Positions 55,652-64,000 of a stretch of DNA of 64,000 bases are shown piece after piece. The number at the start of each line of letters is the position of its first letter. The first letter of the stretch is position 1. The stretch lies in assembly GCA_015680685.1 (NCBI GenBank), contig MNCI01002041.1:1045781-1109780 (forward strand). The letters run 5' to 3'. Below the pieces are notes generated by a model that saw only the letters and a list, made by a program, of their open reading frames with translations, was not told the DNA's origin and ran no database searches. A program made the translations under genes and the position numbers. The stretch is from Gnetum montanum. Its lineage: Eukaryota; Streptophyta; Gnetopsida; Gnetales; Gnetaceae.

Positions 55652-56955
55652 TGAAACACCATAAAATTTTGAGCTTAGTACCTTTCCAACAAGAAGCAGG
55701 TCTCTACGACCCACAAATGACCACGGCTACATCTGGTATCAAACACGGCAACTTCAGAGATCAAGATACTTAATTTTCACTAAGTATGCATTCTCAGCGT
55801 ATACGCCCAACGTATACGCCCAAGTTTACATTCTTAGCGTATACGCCCAGCGTATACACTCAAGTTCATATCCACAATGTATACGACCAGCGTATACACC
55901 CGACATTCTTAGCGTATACGCTCGATGTTCACAGCGTATACGCCCAGCGTACACGACCAACGTACACACCTCACAAGTACGTTCAGCAAGTACAACTAAT
56001 AAATACGTCTGGCATGCAATCCCCGAAGACAGCATGGAAACAACACTGTAGAGAAAGACTTGGTATAAGGCAGCAACCATCGACGTATATGCCCTGGCGT
56101 ATACGCCAGCAACCATCAGCGTATACGCCCCAGTGTATATGCTCAGCATCCACAGCATATACGCCCAGCGTATACGCCTAGCACATCCAGCGTATACACC
56201 CAGTGTATACGTCACCCAGAGTCTACGCTCGCCTGATACAACGTATACGCTCAACGTATACACCTAGCAAATGTAACATGTTGTACACTTGTCAATTTCA
56301 TTTTTTCACACCCAGTCAATGCGCCACGTGTCACCCAACCTGAGTCTAACATCAAAACCTGTATAAAAGCCTGAAATTTTCACTAGATCTAGGTCGGTTG
56401 GTAAATTTTTAGAGCAAACCAGAGCAGAGATGCTAAGAACCAGAGCAGAGAACCTTATATGCTGGACAACCCTGTATGCTGAGCATACAGCCTCTACACT
56501 GTGCCTGCAGTGTGAACTAGCCCACAGTCATCCCTACATTTATTGGGGCTTTTCGTCCGCCTTATGTCAAAGCCACAACTGCATTAGACCGGTGCATTAT
56601 AACTCTCATTTTGAAATACCATTGTTACATTTTCTTCCTAAAATCTGTTACAGTTTGCATTAATTGTTGCATGTTCATTGTTTACACTGTTTTACGTTTA
56701 CGCTCCGTTTATATCAATTACGTTGTTTACGCTCTGTTTTGCATCTTTCATGTTGTTTACATATAACCCAACGTATAACACCTCGATGTACGTTTGGGGA
56801 AATCCTTGCCTGATCCACGTGTGGACCACTCAAGGTACTCTGCCTTCGTTCATTCCAACTCGCCCTTGAGCGAAGGTAGGATCTTCTGTGCGTGTCCGGT
56901 GATCCCCCGGTCTCTATTTCCTTCCAGCCGGAGACCAACGATTACGGATGATACA
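55652..56955 (+). repeat. 3' LTR of T2 (1,304 bp)
   Basis: TGAAACACCATAAAATTTTG...GATACA. GCGTATACGC array 55,795-56,275, CACGTG at 56,325-56,330, TATAAAA at 56,362-56,368. Compared with the 5' LTR it gains and loses individual array units, which suggests slippage within the array. Confidence 0.9.
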
Positions 56956-57480
56956 GTCAAGGGGTTGTATATCAGAATCTTCACTCAAGTATCCATAACC
57001 TGGATTCTGGTATCGACAAACACAAAGGATCTGAAAAAGGAACACGAACACATGACAAAGATGAACATTCCAATCATAATCATGAGCTAGGCCATAACCA
57101 CTGAAGAGAAGGTGGTAGGCACCGTCATGGTGATGGTTCTCCTCCTTCTTCACCTTCATCATCTCCTTCACCCTCTCCTTCAAGATCTGGACATAGTCAT
57201 AAGGAAAAAGACCATGAGAATAATAGTAATCAGAACAGAGATCATAGATGAAACAGTTAAGAAAGGGAACAAGGGCATTCTAGAGAATCACAACAAGAAA
57301 GAAGGAAGAGTAGGGAACAACATAGGCATCATAGATGCCATAGATAGTATGATCACGATGAACCCCTACTTGCTACCTAAAGTATGCTAGACATAACTAA
57401 GGTTGTTAGAGTTCCAACAAGGCATCAAAAAGATAGTAGGATCAAGAGATTAGACATGAACAATATCCCATGATTTGAAG
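56956..57480 (+). repeat. 525-bp direct repeat, right copy
   Basis: Same sequence as 38,184-38,708. The left border is exactly the T2 LTR end, and the right border continues into the A4 gag frame. Confidence 0.9.
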
Positions 57481-58518
57481 GGGGGATACAATGCTGATCT
57501 TCAAAATCATTTACAAGAATTTCATGATGCATGTGCCTTAAAAAACATAGAAAACGAATGGAAAAAACTAAAGTTATTCCCACAGACACTAGTCAAAGAA
57601 GTGGAGAGTTGGTACCAATCCTTAGAACTGAAATCCATTCGTAGGTGGAGTACCATGTTAGAATTGTTCAGCGATAAGTACCAAACATACTCCCGATTGT
57701 CCAACCTGTAAAATAAAATCCAAGGATGGAAACAAGGAGGACATGAATCCTTGGATGCTGCCATGGGCCAATATTATGCACTGTTACATCGTTTTCCTAG
57801 CCATGGTTATTCACAGAGGGATCAACTATGCCATCTCGTAGATGAGCTTAAGCATGAAACGTGAAGAACCCTTGGGACTTATGCCCAAGGAAGACTATCT
57901 GAGCTTAGGGCCCATCAAGTACAGAGATTATTGGAACAAGTTGCTCAAGAGGAAGGTGAGCTAAGGAAAAGAGAAAGTGTGGAGGAATATCACAGAGATC
58001 CTTACCTCTGAAAGAAGGAAGTAAGATTTTGTAAGGATGAAGAAGAGTCACCACTTGAAGAGATGGTGAATAGGAAAACTTTGCCTATTCAAAAGTTGGC
58101 ATCAGAAGTATCGAAAAAGGTAGACCAAATGTGGGACTTCCTAGATAATAGATTTTAAACCATTCTCAAAATAGTAGAGGAGACTAGAGAGCAAGGTAGT
58201 GATCATGAAAAGAGAAAAAAGAGAGAAGCTAAATATGCACATAACAAACGTAAGGGCAAAGTTGCCATCATTGAAGAGGTTGTGGATTCAAATATAGAAA
58301 ATGATAGTGGATGCGAGATATGCCAATATGACCATCCTAAGGGATGTTTCCCTAGAATCTCACATCTACAAGAGTCTGGTGTGTATGCACTCAACCCATA
58401 ATTAAACAAAAGGTAAACACTCCGAAGGTTACCTTATCCTCAAGGTAACCCAAGATAGTTCCACCAACCCTTAACATATTATCCAAGTGGAACTCCACCA
58501 CAACCAACTAAACAGTAT
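57481..58518 (+). pseudogene. gag of Athila-like element A4, 3' part
   Basis: The retrotrans_gag block reads LQNHLQEFHDACALKNIENE, LVKEVESWYQSLELKSIRRW and ELFSDKY. After a stop it continues DAAMGQYYALLHRFPSHGYS, LEQVAQEEGELRKRESVEEY and a zinc-knuckle-like CEICQYDHPKGC with one spacing off. It is cut at 58,518 by the T3 LTR. Joined with 37,703-38,708 it forms one decayed gag. Confidence 0.75.
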
Positions 58519-59781
58519 TGTACCATCCGAAATTGTCAGTTTTCGGCTAGAAGGAAATAGAGACCGTGGGATCATAGGATGCATAGAAGACCCTACCTTC
58601 GCCTGAGGGCGAGCTGGAATGAACGAAGGCAGAGTACCTTGAGTGGTCTGCACGTGGATCAGACAAGGATTTTCCTGAATGTACACCAAAGTGCTATACG
58701 CTAGGTTATACGTAAACGGCGTGACAGGCATAAATCAGAGCGTAAACAGTGTAAATGATGCGAACAAAGCATAGACGTAAACAAGCGTAGACAGAATACA
58801 TGCAACAATTAATGCAAACAGTAAACAATTGTAGGAAGAAAATGTAACAATGGCATTTCAGAATGAGAGTACAATGCACCAGTCTAACGCAGTTGTGACT
58901 TGGACATAAGGCGGACGAAAAGCCTCGGTGAGTGCAAGAATGACTGTATGCTGGTTCACACTGTAGGCACAGCGTAGAGGCTGTATGCTCTGCGTACAGG
59001 GTTGTCCAGCGTATAAGGTCTCTTTCTCTGGTTCTCAACATCTCTGCTCTCTAGTGCACTCTAGAATTTGCCAACCGACTTGGGTCTAATGAAAAATTGG
59101 GGCTTTTATACAGGTTTTGATGTTACACTCGGGTTGAGTGACACGTGGTGCGTTGACCGGGTGCAAAAGTGTGAAATTTACAAGTGTACGGTATGTTACA
59201 TTTACTGGGCGTATACGCTGTATAAAGCGGGCGTAGGCTCTGGGCATATACACTAGACGTATATGCTAGATGTGTTGGGCGTATGCAAACTTGGACGTAG
59301 ATGTTGTGGATGCTGGGCGTATACGCTGATGGTGGCTTGAGCATATACGCTGGGCGTATACACTGATGATTGCTGGGCGTATATGCTGGTGGTTGCTGCC
59401 TTGTGCCACATCCTGCTCTGCAGTGCTACTTCCATGTCGTCTTTGAGGATTTCATGTTGGGCGTATGCATCGGTTGTACCTACTGGGCGTACATGTGAGG
59501 CGTGTACGCTGAACATCTATGCTGGGCGTAAGCTGTGGGCGTTTATGCTGGGCATCTACGCTGAATGTATACACTGAGAATGTTGGGCGTATACACTGTG
59601 GATGTGAACGTGAGCATATACGCTGGGCGTATACGCTGAGACTGCATACTTAGTGAAAATTAAGTATTTTGATTTCCAAAGTTGTCATGTTTGATACCAG
59701 ATGTAGCCATGGTCGTCTGTGGGTCCTAGGGACCTGTTTCTTGTTGGAGAAGTACTAAGCTCGAAATTTTGTGGTGTTTCA
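58519..59781 (-). repeat. 3' LTR of T3 (1,263 bp)
   Basis: Minus strand TGAAACACCACAAAATTTCG at 59,781 to ...GGTACA at 58,519. GCGTATACGC array 59,205-59,640, CACGTG 59,142-59,147, TATAAAA 59,104-59,110. Close to the T2 LTRs. Confidence 0.9.
59205..59640. promoter_or_regulatory. GCGTATACGC array in T3 LTR
   Basis: More than a dozen GCGTATACGC-type words, many decayed to GCGTATACACT, GCATATACGC or GCGTATATGC, that is by C/T or G/A changes. Confidence 0.85.
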
Positions 59782-59798
59782 TTGGCCCCTCTTTGTTG
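59782..59798 (-). other. polypurine tract of T3
   Basis: The minus strand reads CAACAAAGAGGGGCCAA just before the LTR start. Confidence 0.8.
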
Positions 59799-60835
59799 AC
59801 GCTTAGAGGAATCAACCTGAGAAGCATCGACAAAGAAGTGCAAAACACCATAAGCAACTTGATAAAGACTGTGTCAATTGCCACTTGACTAGATGTCATT
59901 GCACCGTGTTCAGCAGTACATGGGATTGAGAGACGTAAAATTTGTATCTAGATGGGGAAATGAAGATTATGGGGATTGGGAGCTGACCAAGAAATTGTGC
60001 TTGGCAAAGGGGATGCTATGGTGTGTGTTATGTTGATCCTTGTCAATAGCCATTATTTAGCAGACTTAGAATCCAGACCTGTGATGTGCATCCTTTGGCG
60101 GAACAAGACTCTTGGTTAGTGTCCAAGAGGTCTTGTTGGCAAGGCCAAAGCCACGTGATGATGCATTGCATTCTTTGGAGGAACATGGCCTTTGTTTGGT
60201 GTTTAGGGGGGGCCTGTTGGTGGAGAGCCAAGGCCATGCAACTGGATGTTTCTTGATTATTTTTGACAAGAGTACTTGGTTCCAAGACAACTGCCTTCTT
60301 GCCTAGGGCTTGTGTGGGAAGTGCCAAGGGTCTCGTTTTTTTAGGAAGAAGCTTTGCTTTGATCTTATACTCATGCTCAAGTGCTATGTTGTGTGTTGCA
60401 ACTACTTTAAAGTGTTATAGTGTGCAACAACATGCTCAAAGTTTTGAATGTACTGGGTGTATCAGAGGCGTGACTGAGTAGAGTGTGTAGATAGAAAATG
60501 CATCGGGAAATGGGGATGTACTAGTGAACAGTTTGATTTAGTCTTGCCATGTGTGCTGTGAACAATGTCTCACCTTGCTACTTATGATGAAATTCATTCT
60601 TGTGCGAAAACCTCTAGGTGTCATCCTGCAAACACAAGTCCAAGGAGACAAGAAAACCATAAGTGAATAAGCAAGCTTAGACTTAAACAGCTATAGATGG
60701 AATAAAGACACTGGAGGAGATTTCAGGCACTGTATATGAATGGCAGCAATGTTTTTAAGATTGTCTGATGGTGGGCGATGCAGTGATTCTGATGAAGTTT
60801 GAATGTGGCCGCGGATTGAGGAACCAGAGATGGAG
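59799..60835 (-). other. T3 3' untranslated region with short tandem duplication
   Basis: Inverted homologue of T2 54,596-55,634. At about 60,095-60,245 two units of roughly 75-80 bp repeat the theme 'ggaacaagactcttggt...ggtcttgttggcaaggccaaagcca'. No coding domain. Confidence 0.6.
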
Positions 60836-61200
60836 TTGCTAGTTTATAGTCCAAGCGGACTATCATGGGTTAGTTTTATGTCATGACCCGTTGGACATTG
60901 CCCGTTTAGCATCATGGCAGACGTTACGTTGCTAGTTTCTAGTCTTAGCAGACCATGAAGAGGCAAACCAATTTATAGTCTTAGCAGACTCTGGTGGATG
61001 CAACGGTGGCAGTTTACTGTTGTGCCGGACAGGTGCTAGTTTATCGTCCTTGCAGACACTATGTGATATCAGTTTATCATCATGATGCCAAGACGAGCTA
61101 TGGTATCAGTTTTAAGTCATAATCCAGACCTGTGGTGTGGTATCAGTTTTAAGTCATGATCCTAAGATGAGCTATCGTATCAGTTTATAGTCGTGACTCC
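60836..61200 (-). repeat. slot-3 dyad repeats of T3
   Basis: About nine units. In plus orientation they read GCTAGTTTATAGTCCAAGCGGACTA and ATCAGTTTATAGTCGTGACTCC. They match both T1 and T2 slot 3. Confidence 0.85.
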
Positions 61201-61227
61201 AGGACTCACACATACCTGAGCTTGTAC

Positions 61228-61374
61228 TCAAATATAGAATGGTTTCAGGAACAAGTGATTGGTTGGATTGGCAAACTCATTCCCTTCCATATCAACTAGC
61301 TTAAATGCTTCGTTGTCAAATGCTTTAGTGACCAAGTAAGGCCCTTCCCAGTTGGCTGAGAATTTGTTCGGGTG
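61228..61374 (-). pseudogene. integrase C-terminal tail of T3
   Basis: KFSANWEGPYLVTKAFDNEA then FKLVDMEGNEFANPTNHLFL, ending KPFYI and stop. Only this GPY/F-type tail remains. At its 5' side the homology ends at about 61,374, where a 25-bp copied patch and then aORF intron sequence follow. Confidence 0.85.
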
Positions 61375-61399
61375 TGGCAAACTCATTCCCTTCCATATC
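61375..61399 (+). repeat. 25-bp copied patch at deletion junction
   Basis: Identical to 61,269-61,293, which lies within the integrase tail about 106 bp away in the same orientation. It sits exactly between integrase tail and aORF intron sequence, as filler DNA copied during repair would. Confidence 0.85.
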
Positions 61400-61448
61400 T
61401 TTTCGCCGTTTGGTATTTGCTTCTGTTTTGACATCCGTTCATTTGTAG

Positions 61449-63989
61449 GCCTAAAGTTAACCTAGATGGGACGTGCGTTGAGGATGACAGGCTGGCTCTA
61501 GCTCACACCGCTCTAGAGGCTTTTATGGTAGGTCCCACCCTTCGTGGAACCGTATTAGGTCAAACAAAGGGTGCCATCGTTCATTTTCACAAGCAGTTCT
61601 CTAGAGCATTCACGATGTGCTAAGCTCGTGGATGGTTGCACAAAGATTGGTCAGACAAAGGACCGGTCTTCCCCTGTGACTCTGGCTTAGGCAGCACATC
61701 CAAGTCTACAACGAACGGTAAATGACAACATTTCCTAGATGTGCTAGCATGCTTGTTCAACTGTTAGGAGTTATACTAATATGATGATTTTGAATTGTAT
61801 CCATAGTTGATGTACCTCCTGGCAGGGACCCTGTTACAACAGGATGAACTGAGACTACGCTGTCGATGAAGTTTGGGGAGGTCAGTAAGGCCCAAAAGTG
61901 GTTATGTACCCATGCCCCGCCATCCATCGTTCGTTGCTTGGACAATGCCGGCCTCATGGAGCTCTTCACAACCCCGAGTCGTGATGTGTCAATAGCAGAA
62001 ATGATCGGGATCATAGATTCCTTCAATGAGTCTGTTTCCTACTACAACACCCGGATTAAGGGTGTTAAGGTAGTTTTCCATCTGTCGCCTCAATTCTTTT
62101 CAGACTTATTTGGGATACCGGCAGATGGAATAAGTGTAGTTTTAGACAGGGCTCATAAAGAGCTCCAAATGGTGCGTGAATTGGAGGACTGGTTGGGCGT
62201 GGCCAAGGGTGCCAAGGGATTCCCAATGCAGAGGAAATCAAAGGTCGAGGAGGTGAATGAACTATATCCCCTGTTCAGGGTGCGGGTATTCCCTAAATCC
62301 CTTTTCCAGGTGCGGAGTCTTAGGGTCAAAGCTATACGTGTCATGCGAACTATCCTAGAAACCAGAATGCGCTATAATTGGGTCCAATTTTTGTTGTCAG
62401 GCCTGCATAAGGAGACAGTGCGATTGCGTTCGAATGTCGAGGCGCAGCCCCACTTCACCTTTGCCTTCTTTACTGGTTACCTTCGCTGTTTGGCCGAGTT
62501 TCTAGTAGTTTGCACAGACAACAAGTATGTTCTACGGGATCGTGGTCAACTATCCTGCCCATGGATCAACCACTTATTTGAAACAGCCAAGTCCTATGAT
62601 GTGCCCAAGGGAATTGATGAATTCATGTCTATCACGACAGGGGGATCATCTGGTACCTCAATCCACACACATGACAGTTTGGGATTGGAGCCAGATGACG
62701 TACCCTATACTGCAAAAAGAGCAGAATGGGTCATCAAAGAAACCATTGGCCATGCCAAATTGAAGTTGAAAAGGCACGAACGCTCAACTAAGGAAGTCTC
62801 GAATGTGAGCGAGCCACAGGTGAAGCGCATACGATTCAAGATGCCTGGTAAGTAGATTTTGCGTACTTACTGCTTTATTGTTTTTGTTTTGTTCATAATT
62901 TTACTTCGATCTCTCACATGCCATTGATACCTTCGGACTTTATTCGAGAAGTGAGGAAGCAAGCATTAGAGACTATTACCGAAGAGGAGGAGACTAACAT
63001 GGAGCAAAACATTGAGGAGGAAAATGTGGAGAAAGATCAGGGGGGAGGAACGAAAGAGTTGAAGGGAGATACCACAGAAACTGAGCTGTTGGATGACCAA
63101 GGTGGTGTCGATCAAATGTTCAGCAGCTTTCTTAAGGGAAAGCTGGACTTAGGCGATCCCCCAGAAGGTGACAAAGAGCACGGTATGTTTTCTTTTTATT
63201 TTATTTTATATTGCTTCGTTAGTTGTCATTTCCATGGTATTCTACTTTTGTGTTTTCAATTCTTTCAGACGAGGGTAGCGAAACCAGGATGGTGCGGCTG
63301 GACGTACCTATGAAAATGGTTCCTCCTGAAAGGACCACGGAGGTTAGTTCGTCCCACACTCGTGGGCCATTCACTTGGACAGAAATGCCAAGTAAGATGG
63401 ATTGTGGCTGGAATCGCAGAAGAATTTATTGAATGAATTCAGGAGGCCCACCCTGAAATAGGTATAACGTTTTTGAATCGTTTGCAGTTTTAGAGTTTCA
63501 CACCCTATTTTCGTTGTCTTAATGTTTGTTCTGTCCGTGTGCATAAGTGCCAAACTGAGGTGGGATTCCTTTGAGACCATCAGCATAGAGAGTTTACCTA
63601 CATTATCCCCAGAAGTCGAACAGGTGCCAAGGCCTGTTTATGAGGAAGTGGCGGAAGGTCTTGTACACAACGCCAAGTCACTATGGACTTGTAGGCATTC
63701 TATTGAACAGTTGTGGCTGCAGATTCAAGCAAAGGAAAAGGAAGTCTCCGAGTTATCAGTTGAACGTGACGATCTTAAGGCTTGGTATGAGTTCGCCTCT
63801 GCCAAACTAAACGGTAATCGCTCTTGGTAGACTTCCGAGGTTACCTATACCAGGTATTGGAATTTGCTCAATCGTCACGCGTCACTAACACAAAGACTAG
63901 CAAAGCGTAAGGCCCAAATAGATCTCTTGAACCTCAAATGCCAAGATTGGAAAGCTTTGGCTTCCAAGGTTTGCAAGTGGGGTTAGGAT
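61449..63989 (+). CDS. antisense gene (aORF) of T3, from third exon on, continues past window
   Basis: Exons with visible splice ends: 61,449-61,717 (acceptor TTTGTAG, donor CG|GTAAATG); 61,807-62,847 (acceptor CCATAG, donor CTG|GTAAGT), open for 329 codons from 61,866; about 62,950-63,182 (acidic, EEEETNMEQNIEEENVEKDQ); 63,269-63,461 (DEGSETRMVRLDVPMKMVPP); 63,548 onward, coiled coil QIQAKEKEVSELSVERDDLK. The FCP1-like exon 2 and exon 1 are removed by the deletion. One frameshift near 63,400 and stops near 61,620, 61,845 and 63,829 show decay. The exon-4 middle region has FHLSPQFFSDLFGIPADGIS and YNWVQFLLSGLHKETVRLRS, very close to T2. Confidence 0.7.
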
Positions 63990-64000
63990 GAGAAGAACCA

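Larger units (their letters stand above)
38842..56955 (+). mobile_element. Tat-lineage LTR retrotransposon T2, about 18.1 kb, both LTRs present
   Basis: Order: 5' LTR, primer site, leader array, gag, protease, slot-1 repeats, antisense cassette (aORF on minus), slot-2 repeats, RT, RNase H, aRH, integrase, slot-3 repeats, 3' untranslated region, PPT, 3' LTR. Same plan as T1, although LTR and leader sequences are unrelated apart from the LTR start, G-box, primer site and PPT. The flanking five bases differ (CAGTT and GTCAA), so there is no target-site duplication. It is nested in A4. Confidence 0.9.
58519..64000 (-). mobile_element. Tat-lineage element T3, truncated by window edge, RT to integrase core deleted
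   Basis: On the minus strand, 3' LTR 59,781-58,519, PPT, 3' untranslated region, slot-3 repeats, then only the integrase tail. The sequence jumps directly into an aORF intron at about 61,400, and the aORF (plus) continues to the edge. Same family as T2 (LTR, repeats, aORF). It is inserted in the A4 gag. The five bases at 58,514-58,518 are AGTAT, so the far flank should show AGTAT if the other end is intact. Confidence 0.85.

Noticed and set aside
58203-58409. Minus-strand frames around the A4 gag end
   Set aside because: Shadows of the gag frame; no domain.
61375-61434. N-terminal part of the open frame fused to the T3 integrase tail
   Set aside because: This part aligns with aORF intron sequence of T2 read on the opposite strand, so it is not integrase.

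Overview
This is nuclear DNA of a higher plant with a large, repeat-packed genome. No ordinary host gene is visible. Nearly everything recognisable is decayed, nested Ty3/gypsy LTR retrotransposon. The key domains are RT (YVDD), RNase H plus a second archaeal-type RNase H (aRH), and a DDE integrase, which is the domain order of the plant Tat/Ogre lineage. The species cannot be named from the sequence. Four single N characters mark assembly gaps.

Layout. 1-392: minus-strand LTR piece of an Athila-like family whose U3 carries GCGATATCGC palindromes. 393-2,990: degenerate DNA. 2,991-3,921: plus-strand LTR of a relative (GATGCATC palindromes). 3,922-9,500: decayed retroelement DNA with two more promoter-like motif clusters (AGACGTCT at about 5,440-5,655; AGCATAGTC at about 8,580-8,945). 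About 9,500-11,396: LTR and 3' remnant of a minus-strand Tat element (T0). 11,397-28,841: Tat element T1, minus strand, about 17.4 kb. 28,842-30,907: 3' part of an Athila-like element, cut at an N. 30,909-36,700: mostly unassigned DNA with tandem repeats and a SINE-like stretch. 36,756-38,708 plus 57,481-58,518: Athila-like element A4, whose gag is split by Tat element T2 (38,842-56,955, plus strand, about 18.1 kb) and then cut again by Tat element T3 (58,519 to beyond 64,000, minus strand).

The unusual system is in T1, T2 and T3. Between protease and reverse transcriptase, T1 and T2 carry a cassette of about 4.5 kb holding a multi-exon gene on the antisense strand (called aORF here), with its own TATA box, conserved GT-AG introns and at least five recognisable parts. 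Its N-terminal part matches the FCP1/NIF-type HAD phosphatase fold, but the catalytic acidic residues are replaced in both copies. A conserved middle region of about 230 residues, a coiled coil and a C-terminal domain follow. T3 keeps the same gene but has lost RT to integrase by a deletion that leaves a 25-bp template-switch scar.

Two layers of non-coding sequence go with it. First, each LTR family has its own short palindromic word clustered upstream of the LTR TATA box, and in T1 and T2 related words also fill the aORF introns or leader. Second, three slots (protease/aORF, aORF/RT, integrase/PPT) hold tandem units made of a covarying dyad with a spacer of about 6 nt, followed by TTAAAC. 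A family-specific word spread through non-coding DNA beside an extra non-structural gene resembles the VANC anti-silencing system of VANDAL transposons. That functional reading is inference. The sequence structure is directly visible.
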